Positions 9,079-19,289 of a stretch of DNA of 64,000 nt are shown here, piece by piece. How positions within the stretch are numbered: the stretch's first letter is position 1; the number at the start of each line of letters is the position of its first letter. Below the pieces are notes generated by a model, which ran no database searches, was not told the origin of the DNA, and saw only the letters and a program-made list of their open reading frames with translations. The position numbers and the translations under genes were made by a program. Source of the stretch: Acidimangrovimonas pyrenivorans (GTDB lineage Bacteria > Pseudomonadota > Alphaproteobacteria > Rhodobacterales > Rhodobacteraceae); NCBI RefSeq assembly GCF_042643245.1, contig NZ_JBHRSK010000005.1, positions 1 to 64,000 on the forward strand, read 5' to 3'.

Positions 9079-11561
9079 GACATATCCTCGGCGTCGGGCT
9101 TGGCGGTATCGGAAAAGGCGGTGAAGGTCGGGCCGGCATCCCCGGCCCCGGCCCCATCCCCGGCCTCGCCGCCGCCCTCGGGCGGCCGGGCGGGGACGGC
9201 GGGCGGGCCGCGCAGGGCCTCGGGATTGCGCAGCCAGATGTCGCGCTGCGCGAAGGGGATCTCGATCCCCTCCTCGCCGAAGCGGCGGGCGATCTCGTGG
9301 TTGAGGTCGCTCTTCACCGTCAGGATGAAGTTGACGTCGCGCAGGATCGCCCGGATCTCGAAATCCAGGCTGTCGGCGCCGAAGCCCGAGAAGATCACCG
9401 TCGGCGGCGGGTTGACGACGACCAGCGGGTGGTTCTCGGCGATCTCGGTCAGGATCTTCTCGACCTTGCGGGTATCGGTGCCATAGGCGACGCCGACCTT
9501 GATGATCAGCCGGCCGTTGAGGCTGAACCGGGTCCAGTTGGTGACGACGCCGGTGATCAGGTCCGAGTTGGGGACGATGACGTCGGTGCGGTCGAAGGTC
9601 TCGATCCTTGTCGAGCGCACCGAGATCGAGCGCACCGTGCCCATCGTGCTGCCGACCTCGATCCAGTCGCCCTCGCTCACCGGGCGCTCGATCAGCAGGA
9701 TGATGCCCGAGACGAAGTTCGAGACGATGTTCTGCATGCCGAAGCCGATGCCGACCGACAGCGCGCCGGCGACGATGGCGAGGCCGGAAAGGTTGATCCC
9801 GGCGGCGGTGATGGCGATGACTGCGGCCAGGAAGATGCCCAGGTAGCCGGTGCCCGAGACCATCGCGTTGCGGCCGCCCTGGTCGAGCCTGGTCTTGGGC
9901 AGGACCGAGGATTTCAGCACCCCTTGCAGCAGCCGCGTCGCGCCGTAGCCGATCGCGAAGATCACCGCGAAGGTGAAGAAATTGCTGGGCGATATCGTGG
10001 TATTGCCGATCGAGACGCCCTGGACGAAGCGGGCCCAGAGCTCGGCCAGGTCGGTGACGCGGGCGCCCCAGATCAGCGCGAAAAGCGGCAGCGACAACAG
10101 CACCAGGGCGAAGCCGATCAGCACCGGCGCCAGCGCCTCGGCGCCGCGGGTGTCGCGGAAGATCAGCGCGTAGATATCGCCGATCAGCTCTTGCAGGATC
10201 GCCAGGATCGCCAGCAGCCCGAGCGAGATCACCAGCGGGTAGAGCACCCCGGTCGCCGCCTGGACGTAGCCGATGGCGGCGAAGAGCGGGGCGACGACGC
10301 CGAGCACGATCAGCGCCCGGCCCAGCCAGCCGATCATCCAGTCGCGATAGCGCGGCGCCTCCTCCGGCACCGCGACCTCGGCGCAATGCCGGCGCATCAG
10401 CTGGCCCAGTCGTGACAGCACCAGCCCGGTAAGCACCAGGAGCGGCAGCAGCAGCACCCCGTTCGCGGCCTGGGCGTCGATGCCCTCGGGCGGCACCAGC
10501 ACCGCCTTGCGAATCTCGTTCAGCCCCAGCAGCAGGCCCAGCGTGGCGACATGCAGCCGGCCCTCGGCCCGGCGCTCGGGTGGCAGGCGGAACAGCGCCG
10601 TCTCGGTCTCGGTCTTGGCGAAGATCTGCCCGCCCAGCCAGCGCGCACCAAAGAAGACGATGCCGAAATCGAGCAGCCCGCCGGTCAGCGCCTCGCCCAC
10701 CGGACCGACGACGCCGGTAGCCCGGATCGCCGCGATCAGCGCGACGAGGCCCAGCAGCGGCAGCGCGATCTGGCCCAGCGACAGCAGCAGCGCGCCGACC
10801 TTGCGGCCGCGCGCCGAGGCATTGCCCGGCAGCGCCAGAGCGATGCGCTCGACCCAACCGCGGCCGCGGTTGAGCAGCACCGCGGCGAAGATCAGGTAGC
10901 CCAGGATCAGCGGCAGGTTCGAACGCATCTGGGCGCGCAGGCTGGCGCTGTCCCAGGCCGAGCGCATCTCGCCCCAGAGATCGCCGGCGGCGCGGCTGAC
11001 GGTGGCCAGGGCGGCGGCCCAGTTGGCCGGGTTCACCGGCGCCGGCCAGAGCTGCATCAGCGCGTCGGCCTGGCGTTCGCGCATGATCTGGTCGATCTCG
11101 CGGATGATGCCGTCGGCCCGGCGATAGGCGGAATCGGCGGCCAGCCCCGGCGCCTGCAATTGCGCCAGCTGGTCGGTCAGCTCCTTGCGCCGGCTGGCGA
11201 TCTCGGGCGCCTCGGTCTGACCCTCGGCCGGCGGCGGGCCCAGCGCAGCGATCTGTGCCTGGACCGTCTCGATCCGGCTCTTGTTGGCGTTCTCCGCCGC
11301 CTGAAAGCTGCTGCGCCAATTGGCGATGCGGCTGCGCCATTGCTCCAGCACCACGTTCGAGGTGCCGGGGGCCGAGACGATCTTCTCGCCCACGCTCGCG
11401 ATCGCCTCCCAGCTGTTGTAGTCGGGCGGGGCCGTCGACTGGTCGCTCGCCTGGCTCTGCGCCGCGACCGGGACGGCCGGCAACAGCAGGGCCGCCGGCG
11501 CCATCAGCGCCAGCAGCAGCGCCAGCGCGAGGTGGCGCAGCCGGGCGGCCCCTGCCCTCAT
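9075..11561 (-). CDS. MscS-family mechanosensitive channel with DUF3772
   Basis: This is an 828-residue inner-membrane channel of the large MscS type. A signal peptide (about 1-35, ending near VAAQSQ) leads into a periplasmic DUF3772-like coiled-coil region with repeated Arg/Glu/Gln-rich helices. Many membrane spans follow, then the MscS core with the pore-lining glycine/alanine-rich helix (near GLAIVAGALSVGIGFGMQN), the beta domain (RPVSEGDWIEVG) and a C-terminal domain ending in a low-complexity acidic tail. Such channels release solutes during osmotic downshock. The start at 11561 is chosen because it gives the signal peptide and its ATGA overlaps the cysK stop; the frame is open further upstream but only as a shadow of cysK. 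Confidence 0.87.
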   Translation of the reverse strand: MRAGAARLRHLALALLLALMAPAALLLPAVPVAAQSQASDQSTAPPDYNSWEAIASVGEKIVSAPGTSNVVLEQWRSRIANWRSSFQAAENANKSRIETVQAQIAALGPPPAEGQTEAPEIASRRKELTDQLAQLQAPGLAADSAYRRADGIIREIDQIMRERQADALMQLWPAPVNPANWAAALATVSRAAGDLWGEMRSAWDSASLRAQMRSNLPLILGYLIFAAVLLNRGRGWVERIALALPGNASARGRKVGALLLSLGQIALPLLGLVALIAAIRATGVVGPVGEALTGGLLDFGIVFFGARWLGGQIFAKTETETALFRLPPERRAEGRLHVATLGLLLGLNEIRKAVLVPPEGIDAQAANGVLLLPLLVLTGLVLSRLGQLMRRHCAEVAVPEEAPRYRDWMIGWLGRALIVLGVVAPLFAAIGYVQAATGVLYPLVISLGLLAILAILQELIGDIYALIFRDTRGAEALAPVLIGFALVLLSLPLFALIWGARVTDLAELWARFVQGVSIGNTTISPSNFFTFAVIFAIGYGATRLLQGVLKSSVLPKTRLDQGGRNAMVSGTGYLGIFLAAVIAITAAGINLSGLAIVAGALSVGIGFGMQNIVSNFVSGIILLIERPVSEGDWIEVGSTMGTVRSISVRSTRIETFDRTDVIVPNSDLITGVVTNWTRFSLNGRLIIKVGVAYGTDTRKVEKILTEIAENHPLVVVNPPPTVIFSGFGADSLDFEIRAILRDVNFILTVKSDLNHEIARRFGEEGIEIPFAQRDIWLRNPEALRGPPAVPARPPEGGGEAGDGAGAGDAGPTFTAFSDTAKPDAEDMS

Positions 11562-12589
11562 CCGGCGAAGACCGTCGGCACCGGCGCCGGCACGCGGTCG
11601 AGCCAGCCGGGCACCGGCAGGCCCTTCTCCTTCAGGAAGGCCGGGTTGAACAGCTTGGACTGGTAGCGGGTGCCGTAGTCGCACAGCACGGTGACGATGG
11701 TGTGGCCCGGCCCCATCTCCTGCGCCATGCGGATGGCGCCGGCGACGTTGACCCCGGACGAGCCGCCCAGGCACAGCCCCTCGTCCTCGAGCAGGTCGAA
11801 GACCACCGGCAGCGCCTCGCTGTCATGGATGTTGTAGCACATGTCCGGGGTGAAGCCTTCGAGGTTGGCGGTGATCCGGCCCTGGCCGATGCCCTCGGTG
11901 ATCGAGCTGCCCTCGGACTTGAACTCGCCCGTGGTGTAGAAGCTGTAGAGCGCGGCGCCGTCCGGGTCGGCGAGGCCGATCTTGACGCCCTTGGGCTGCA
12001 GCGCCTCGGCGATGCCGGCCAGCGTCCCGCCCGAGCCGACGGCGCAGATGAAGCCGTCGACCTTGCCGCCGGTCTGCTCCCAGATCTCGGGCCCGGTGGT
12101 CTCGACATGGGCCTGGCGGTTGGCGACGTTGTCGAACTGGTTGGCCCAGATCGCGCCGTTGGGCTCGGTCCTGGCCAGTTCCTCGGCCAGCCGGCCCGAA
12201 TAGCGGACGTAGTTGTTCGGGTTCTTGTAGGGTGCCGCCGGCACCTCGACCAGATGCGCGCCGGCGAGGCGCAGCATGTCCTTCTTCTCCTGGCTCTGGG
12301 TCTCGGGGATGACGATGACGGTCTTGAACCCCATCGACGACCCGACCAGCGCCAGGCCGATGCCGGTATTGCCCGCCGTGCCCTCGACGATCGTCCCACC
12401 GGGCTTGAGCTGCCCCTTCGCCACCGCATCGTTGATGATGTAGAGCGCGGCGCGGTCCTTGACCGACTGGCCCGGGTTCATGAACTCGGCCTTGCCGAGA
12501 ATCTCGCAGCCCGTGGCCTCGCTGGCCTTGTTGAGACGGATCAACGGCGTGTGGCCGATCGCCGCTGCCAGGTCCTTGCAAATCCGCAT
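11558..12589 (-). CDS. cysK: Cysteine synthase A (O-acetylserine sulfhydrylase)
   Basis: This 343-residue PLP enzyme makes cysteine from O-acetylserine and sulfide. The PLP lysine is K44 in NPGQSVKDRAA. The phosphate-binding loop is EGTAGNTGIG, and a GSGGT motif follows in AVGSGGTLAG. The ATG at 12589 has a good ribosome binding site (AAAGGAAA). A C-terminal extension of about 30 residues beyond the catalytic core is present. It heads a coupled operon with the mechanosensitive channel and AlaX genes. The reason for this grouping is not obvious, although AlaX and CysK both touch serine-derived metabolism. Confidence 0.92.
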   Translation of the reverse strand: MRICKDLAAAIGHTPLIRLNKASEATGCEILGKAEFMNPGQSVKDRAALYIINDAVAKGQLKPGGTIVEGTAGNTGIGLALVGSSMGFKTVIVIPETQSQEKKDMLRLAGAHLVEVPAAPYKNPNNYVRYSGRLAEELARTEPNGAIWANQFDNVANRQAHVETTGPEIWEQTGGKVDGFICAVGSGGTLAGIAEALQPKGVKIGLADPDGAALYSFYTTGEFKSEGSSITEGIGQGRITANLEGFTPDMCYNIHDSEALPVVFDLLEDEGLCLGGSSGVNVAGAIRMAQEMGPGHTIVTVLCDYGTRYQSKLFNPAFLKEKGLPVPGWLDRVPAPVPTVFAG

Positions 12590-12790
12590 GGTCGTTTCCT
12601 TTCGCTTCCCCTCATTGATAGGAGCGGCGCCCGCCCCGCGCAACCGCCGCTCGCGCCTCTTTGCGGCCCCGGTTCGCGCCCCCGGACCCGGCCCGCAGCG
12701 CCGCCGCTGTCGCGCAGCGGTGAGCGGGGTTTTCCGCCCGCGGATCCCCTTTCCACTTGACCTGACGCGCCGGGCTGGCAAAACCACGCC

Positions 12791-13843
12791 ATGAGCAGCG
12801 GTATCCTTTCCATCGACCTCGACGCGATCGCCGCCAACTGGCGCGCGCTCGACCGGATGACCGACCCCGCCACCCAGACCGGGGCGGTGGTCAAGGCCGA
12901 CGCCTACGGGCTCGGCATCGACCGCGTCGCCAAGGCGCTGGCCAAAGCCGGGGCGCGGCGTTTCTTCGTCGCCGTCGCCGAAGAGGCCGTGGCGCTGCGC
13001 CGGGCGCTCGGGCCCGGGCCGCAGGTCTGCGTCTTCTCGGGCCACATGGCCGGCGATACCGGCCTGATCCGCGATCTCGACCTGACGCCGATGCTGAACT
13101 CGATCGACCAGCTGACGCGCCACCTCGAAAGCCTGCCCGGCCATCCCTTCGGCATCCAGCTCGACAGCGGCATGAACCGGCTCGGGCTCGAGCCGCTGGA
13201 ATGGCAGGCGGTGGCCGAGCTGGCGCTGTCGGCCGGGCCCGAGATGCTGATCAGCCACCTCGCCTGCGCCGACGAGCCCGACCACCCGATGAACCCCCGC
13301 CAGCTCGAGGTGTTCCGGGCGATGACCGACGGCACCGGCGTGCCGCGCTCGCTGTCGGCGACCGGCGGCGTGCTGCTGGGCCCCGACTACCATTTCGAGC
13401 TCACCCGCCCCGGCATCGGCCTTTACGGCGCGCGGCCCTTCGCCAAGGCCCGGCCGGTGGTCCACCTGACGCTGCCGGTGATCCAGCTGCGCGACGTCGA
13501 CGCGGGCGAGACGGTGGGCTACGGCAACAGCTGGACCGCCGAGCGCGACACCGTCGTCGCCACCGTCGCGGCGGGCTATGCCGACGGCATCACCCGGCAC
13601 CTGTCGAATGCCGGCCAGCTCTGGGCCGGCGACAGCCCCTGCCCGATCCTCGGCCGGGTCTCGATGGACCTGATCACGGTCGATGTCTCCCACCTGGCCG
13701 AAGTGCCGGCGACGCTCGACCTGCTCGGCCCGCACCAGGGTGTCGACGACATCGCCGACACCGTCGGCACCATCGGCTACGAGGTGCTGACCAACCTCGG
13801 CCACCGCTACCTGCGCCGCTATAGCGGGGGGCCGGCGGCGTGA
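12791..13843 (+). CDS. alr: Alanine racemase
   Basis: This 350-residue fold-type III PLP enzyme interconverts L- and D-alanine for peptidoglycan. The PLP lysine is K35 in VVKADAYGLG. The catalytic-tyrosine region of the C-terminal domain is at VGYGNSW and MDLITVDV. The gene is divergent from cysK. Its stop overlaps the GTG start of mlaE by four bases, so it opens an envelope-related operon. Confidence 0.95.
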   Translation: MSSGILSIDLDAIAANWRALDRMTDPATQTGAVVKADAYGLGIDRVAKALAKAGARRFFVAVAEEAVALRRALGPGPQVCVFSGHMAGDTGLIRDLDLTPMLNSIDQLTRHLESLPGHPFGIQLDSGMNRLGLEPLEWQAVAELALSAGPEMLISHLACADEPDHPMNPRQLEVFRAMTDGTGVPRSLSATGGVLLGPDYHFELTRPGIGLYGARPFAKARPVVHLTLPVIQLRDVDAGETVGYGNSWTAERDTVVATVAAGYADGITRHLSNAGQLWAGDSPCPILGRVSMDLITVDVSHLAEVPATLDLLGPHQGVDDIADTVGTIGYEVLTNLGHRYLRRYSGGPAA

Positions 13844-14622
13844 TCCTGCTGTCTCCGCTTGCGGTGCTCGGCCGGGCGACGCTGGCCGCCCTGGCGGTGC
13901 TGGGCCGGATCACCCTCTATGCCGGCCGCGCCGTGTCGCATCTCCTGCGCCCGCCCTTCTACGGCCGCGAATTCCTTTCCGCGCTGGTCTCGATCGGCTG
14001 GCTCAGCCTGCCCGTCGTCGGCCTGACGGCGCTGTTCACCGGCGGCGCGCTGGCGCTGCAGATCTATTCCGGCGGCGCCCGCTTCAACGCCGAGGCGGTG
14101 GTGCCCTCGATCGTCGCCATCGGCATGGTGCGCGAGCTGGGCCCGGTGCTGGGCGGGCTGATGGTCGCCGCCCGCGTCGCCTCCTCGATCGCCGCCGAGA
14201 TCGGCACGATGAAGGTGACCGAGCAGATCGACGCCCTCGTCACGCTGTCGACCAACCCGATGAAATACCTCACCGCGCCGCGGCTGCTGGCGGCGACGCT
14301 GGTGGTGCCGCTGCTGGTCGCGGTGGGCGACTCGATCGGCATCTTCGGCGGCTACCTCGTCGGCGTGAACAAGCTCGGCTTCAACCCCGCCACCTACCTC
14401 AAGAACACCGCCGACTACCTCGAACCCTGGGACGTCACCTCGGGCCTGATAAAGGGCGCGGTCTTCGGCTTCATCGTCGCCCTGATGGGCTGCTATTACG
14501 GCATGAACTCGGCCCGCGGCGCCCAGGGCGTCGGCCGCGCCACCAAGGGCGCGGTCGAGGCCGCCTCGGTGCTGATCCTCGCCGCCAACTTCCTGCTCAC
14601 CGCGCTGTTCTTCTCGCAATGA
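13840..14622 (+). CDS. mlaE: MlaE-family ABC transporter permease
   Basis: This 260-residue integral membrane permease belongs to the phospholipid/intermembrane transport family (formerly DUF140). The signature region ELGPVLGGLMVAARVASSIA and the following EIGTMKVTEQIDAL are clear, with about five hydrophobic segments. It starts with GTG overlapping the alr stop and ends with an ATGA overlap into mlaF. MlaE and MlaF form the membrane core of a complex that moves phospholipids between inner and outer membranes. The substrate-binding MlaD partner is not adjacent here. Confidence 0.93.
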   Translation: MILLSPLAVLGRATLAALAVLGRITLYAGRAVSHLLRPPFYGREFLSALVSIGWLSLPVVGLTALFTGGALALQIYSGGARFNAEAVVPSIVAIGMVRELGPVLGGLMVAARVASSIAAEIGTMKVTEQIDALVTLSTNPMKYLTAPRLLAATLVVPLLVAVGDSIGIFGGYLVGVNKLGFNPATYLKNTADYLEPWDVTSGLIKGAVFGFIVALMGCYYGMNSARGAQGVGRATKGAVEAASVLILAANFLLTALFFSQ

Positions 14623-15365
14623 TCACACTCACCGACGTCCACAAGGCCTTCGGGGCCAACAAGGTCCTGCAGGGGGTCGACCTCGAGATCGGCACCGGCG
14701 AGTCGATGGTGATCATCGGCGGCTCGGGCACCGGCAAGTCGGTGCTGCTGAAATGCATCCTCGGGCTGGTGACGCCGGATCGCGGCACCATCACCCTCGA
14801 CGGCCAGGACGTCACCAAGGGCGACCGCGACGCCTTCCTCGCCCGCTTCGGCATGCTGTTCCAGGGCGGCGCGCTGTTCGACAGCCTCAGCGTCTGGCAG
14901 AACGTCGCCTTCCGCCTGCTGCGCGGCAGCCAGAAGCGGCCCAAGGCCGAGGCGCGCGAGATCGCGATCGAGAAGCTGCGCCGCGTCGGGCTGAAGCCCG
15001 AGGTCGCCGACCTCTACCCGGCCGAACTGTCGGGCGGGATGCAGAAGCGCGTCGGCCTCGCCCGCGCCATCGCCGCCGAGCCCGAGATCATCTTCTTCGA
15101 CGAACCCACCACCGGCCTCGACCCGATCATGTCCGGCGTCATCAACGAGCTGATCCGCGAGATCGTGGTCGAGATGGGGGCGACGGCGATGACCATCACC
15201 CACGACATGACCTCGGTCCGCGCCATCGCCGACAAGGTGGCGATGCTGCATGGCGGGCTGATCCGCTGGACCGGGCCGGTGGCGCAGATGGACAGCTCGG
15301 GCGATCCCTATCTCGACCAGTTCATCCATGGTAGAGCGGAAGGGCCGATTGAATCCGTGAGGTAG
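14619..15365 (+). CDS. mlaF: MlaF-family ABC transporter ATP-binding protein
   Basis: This 248-residue ATPase is the partner of the preceding permease. Walker A is GGSGTGKS at 34-41, the signature is LSGGMQKRVGLARA, Walker B is IIFFDEPTTGLDP, and the switch His is in ITHDM. Translation is coupled to mlaE by a four-base overlap. The usual mlaD gene does not follow; a small membrane protein gene does. Confidence 0.93.
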   Translation: MITLTDVHKAFGANKVLQGVDLEIGTGESMVIIGGSGTGKSVLLKCILGLVTPDRGTITLDGQDVTKGDRDAFLARFGMLFQGGALFDSLSVWQNVAFRLLRGSQKRPKAEAREIAIEKLRRVGLKPEVADLYPAELSGGMQKRVGLARAIAAEPEIIFFDEPTTGLDPIMSGVINELIREIVVEMGATAMTITHDMTSVRAIADKVAMLHGGLIRWTGPVAQMDSSGDPYLDQFIHGRAEGPIESVR

Positions 15366-15371
15366 AAGCCG

Positions 15372-15953
15372 ATGCTGGAGCCCGTGGTCGCGCCGATCGC
15401 CGATGTGCTGGCGGGCCTGGTCTCCCTCTACGTCCAGCTTCTTGCCGCCCTGCTTTCGGGCGCGATGGTTTCCGGCCTCCTCGCAAGGCGGCAACGTGGC
15501 GCCAGGCGCCTGGCCTATGCGGTGGCGGCGCTCTGCGCGCTGCATCTCTTCCTCGGCCTGCTGCTTCCCTTCGCGCGTGACAGCCTGCTGCTGTCGCCGC
15601 TGTTCTCGCTCTGGGCGATGCTTGGCTCTCTGGCGCTGCTGGTCCTCGCCCTGGGCCTCGCGACCGCCATCGGCCTGACCGCCGGACGGTCCGGTGCGCC
15701 CCCGACACGGCCGATCGGGAGGGCCGGTCACCTCAAGCTGATGCTGCTGAACTACGCGCTGACGATCGCCATCGTCTTCGGAGGCGTCTCGATCCTGACC
15801 GCCCAGCACCAGCGCAACGGCCTGCGGGCGGACATCTGCGCCGCGCTGGACGGCAAGCTCGACACTGCCTGGCAGGAGCGCGCCGCCCGACTGCGTGCAT
15901 TGACAGAACGGCTGCTGAGGAAGGACGCCGGGGCACTGCGATTCTGCGACTGA
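15372..15953 (+). CDS. Membrane protein of unknown function
   Basis: This 193-residue protein starts six bases after mlaF and is probably in the same transcript. It has about four hydrophobic stretches (near 12-37, 47-65, 74-104 and 126-145). A more hydrophilic C-terminal part of about 45 residues contains two cysteines and an Arg/Leu-rich helix. I do not recognise a family. By position it could be an accessory of the MlaEF transporter, but nothing in the sequence proves this. Confidence 0.55.
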   Translation: MLEPVVAPIADVLAGLVSLYVQLLAALLSGAMVSGLLARRQRGARRLAYAVAALCALHLFLGLLLPFARDSLLLSPLFSLWAMLGSLALLVLALGLATAIGLTAGRSGAPPTRPIGRAGHLKLMLLNYALTIAIVFGGVSILTAQHQRNGLRADICAALDGKLDTAWQERAARLRALTERLLRKDAGALRFCD

Positions 15954-16118
15954 GCGGCACGCCAACAGGAAACAGTAAGAGATAAGCAGCCATCATTGTT
16001 GACGCTTTCGGCAGCAGCAGAGGTAGGGAAGCCCCCAAAGACACGCGTTTGCGACGCGAGATAGTTGCCAGAACATGCCTGCGGTGGAAGCCTCGATCAC
16101 ATTGGTGGGGGACATATT

Positions 16119-16589
16119 ATGCTACCTGGTGCGGCACGGGCCCTGGCGCGGGCCCATGGCGGCGACCGCGAGGGGGTCTTCGCCCTGTCCTCGGAATTCG
16201 ACAGCATGCGCGAGCGGCTCACCCACCTGCGCAAGCATCCCGACCTGAGCGGGCTCGAACCCGAGCTGCTCGAACTGGCGGCGCAGATGAGCCACCTTTC
16301 CCGCGATCTGGCCCGGGTCTATTCCGACGAGAAGGTCGCCCGGGCCTAGGGCTTCCTGCGCCAGCGCCAGCAGGAGGCCGAGGCGCTGACCCGCCGGATC
16401 AAGCCGGCGCAACATGCCTGCGACGAGATCCGGCGCTGGCTCGAGGACGTCCGGGCCGAGGCGAAGCTGGCCGAGGCCCAGCTCGCCCGGCTGGAGCGCG
16501 ACCTGCGTGACGTGCTGCCCTCGCTCGGCTATGACGTCGAGGATGTGCAGCCCAATGTCGTCCAGATGCCGTCGAAACCGGCCAACTGA
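16119..16589 (+). pseudogene. Coiled-coil protein gene interrupted by an in-frame TAG
   Basis: The ATG at 16119 follows a GGGGGAC ribosome binding site. It opens a frame that reads 76 codons of helical, Glu/Leu/Arg-rich protein up to ...SDEKVARA. A TAG follows at 16347-16349. The same frame then continues without change of character (GFLRQRQQEAEALTRR...) to a TGA at 16587-16589. The two halves together give a 157-codon coiled-coil protein upstream of a PqiA-family gene, 12 bases away. The simplest reading is a recent nonsense mutation or a sequencing error. I do not recognise the family. The truncated 76-residue product could still be made. Confidence 0.7.
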
Positions 16590-16601
16590 TCCGGCCTCGC
16601 G

Positions 16602-17060
16602 ATGAGGGCGGCGCTGCTCTGGGCCCTGCGGCTGGCCAACCTGTCGCTGCTGGTGCTGTTCCCGGTCGCCTGGTTCGCGCCGCTGATGCGGGCCGGGCTG
16701 CTGCCGCTGTTCGGGCTGTCGCAGATCTCGGTGATCTCGGGGCTGCAGTCGCTCTGGGGCAGCGACGTGGTCCTCGCCCTGATCGTCACCGGTTTCGCCC
16801 TGTTCGCGCCCTACCTGAAGACCATCGGCCTGGCGCTGGTCCATTTCGACCTGCTGTCGCCCAGGGTGATGCCGGCGCTGCACCTGCTGGGCAAGCTGGC
16901 GATGGCCGACGTGTTTCTGGTCGCGCTCTACATCGTCGTGGTCAAGGGCGTCGGGCTGGCGACGGTGCGGACCGACTGGGGGCTCTACCTGTTCACCGGC
17001 TGCATCCTCGCCTCGCTGGCGATCTCGATGGCGACGGCGCGGGCGATGCGGAAGAACTGA
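16602..17060 (+). CDS. Paraquat-inducible protein A (PqiA) family membrane protein
   Basis: This 152-residue protein consists of one PqiA-type domain with four membrane helices. The characteristic segment GKLAMADVFLVALYIVVVKG is present, followed by a WGLYLF motif. It lacks the zinc-binding CxxC ribbons and the second domain of E. coli PqiA, so it is the short form common in alphaproteobacteria. PqiA-type proteins accompany MCE/Mla lipid transport systems, which agrees with the mlaEF genes just upstream. Confidence 0.8.
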   Translation: MRAALLWALRLANLSLLVLFPVAWFAPLMRAGLLPLFGLSQISVISGLQSLWGSDVVLALIVTGFALFAPYLKTIGLALVHFDLLSPRVMPALHLLGKLAMADVFLVALYIVVVKGVGLATVRTDWGLYLFTGCILASLAISMATARAMRKN

Positions 17061-17194
17061 GCGAGGCAATGGCCCCCTGTTCCGCCCGGCATCTGCGCCG
17101 GGCAGCGCCCCGACGCGAAACGTGACAGGCTCTTCGGCATGCTTCCGCCGTCGCAACCGCTTGATCCCGCCGCCCCGCTCGGGCACCAAGGGGC

Positions 17195-18562
<1,368 letters not shown>

Positions 18563-18581
18563 CGCCGCAGGGAGTGACTGG

Positions 18582-19211
18582 ATGGAAGGTTTCACCGTCA
18601 TCGACGCGGTCGTCGCCGTCGTCATCGTGCTGTCGGCCATTCTGGCCTATTCGCGCGGGTTCGTGCGGGAGGTGATGGCGATCGCGGGCTGGATCGCGGC
18701 GGCCGTGCTGGCCTATATCTTCGCCCCGCAGGCCGAGCCGCTGATCAAGGAAATCCCCGTCCTCGACAAGTTCCTCGCCGGCAGCTGCGAATTGTCCATC
18801 GTCGCCGCCTTCGCCGCCGTCTTCGCCCTCGGGCTGGTGATCATGTCCTTCTTCACGCCGCTGTTCTCCTCGGTGGTGCGCCATTCGGTGCTGGCCGGGA
18901 TCGACCAGGGCCTGGGCTTCCTGTTCGGCGTCGCCCGCGGCCTGCTGCTGGTGGCGGTGGCCTTCGTCGTCTACGACCGCGCCATGGCCAACGAGGCGAT
19001 CCCGATGGTCTCGGAAAGCCGCTCGGCCAAGATCTTCCAGCAGTTCCAGGCCAATATCGACCAGACCATTCCGACCGACGCGCCCGGCTGGATCGTCCAG
19101 CGTTACGAGCATCTTGTCGGCAACTGCGGCGCTCCGGCCTCGGGCAGCGCGGCGCCCACGACGCCCCCCGCGAACGCCCCGGCCGACGGCACTGCGACGA
19201 CAGGGAACTGA
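18582..19211 (+). CDS. cvpA: CvpA family membrane protein
   Basis: This 209-residue protein has four predicted membrane spans and the family pattern: N-terminal FTVIDAVVAVVIVLSA, then SRGFVREVMAIAGW. The C-terminal tail is hydrophilic and Ala/Pro/Thr-rich. The start at 18582 has an AGGGAG ribosome binding site seven bases upstream. In E. coli cvpA precedes purF and is linked to colicin V production and envelope homeostasis; the same cvpA-purF order is seen here. Confidence 0.9.
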   Translation: MEGFTVIDAVVAVVIVLSAILAYSRGFVREVMAIAGWIAAAVLAYIFAPQAEPLIKEIPVLDKFLAGSCELSIVAAFAAVFALGLVIMSFFTPLFSSVVRHSVLAGIDQGLGFLFGVARGLLLVAVAFVVYDRAMANEAIPMVSESRSAKIFQQFQANIDQTIPTDAPGWIVQRYEHLVGNCGAPASGSAAPTTPPANAPADGTATTGN

Positions 19212-19289
19212 TTGCGGACGTGACAGTTCGGTGACGAGTCACTATGTGGGGGCGTAACCCCAGACAAACGGATTCGGAGCCTCGCCCAG

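Noticed and set aside
12590..13804. Upstream extension of the cysK frame by 405 codons
   Set aside because: The extension is antisense to alr and has no domain. The ATG at 12589 has a good ribosome binding site and gives the normal N-terminus.
16347..16349. TAG read as pyrrolysine or programmed readthrough
   Set aside because: No pyrrolysine genes are visible, such use is not known in Rhodobacterales, and no recoding structure is apparent. A nonsense mutation or an error is simpler.
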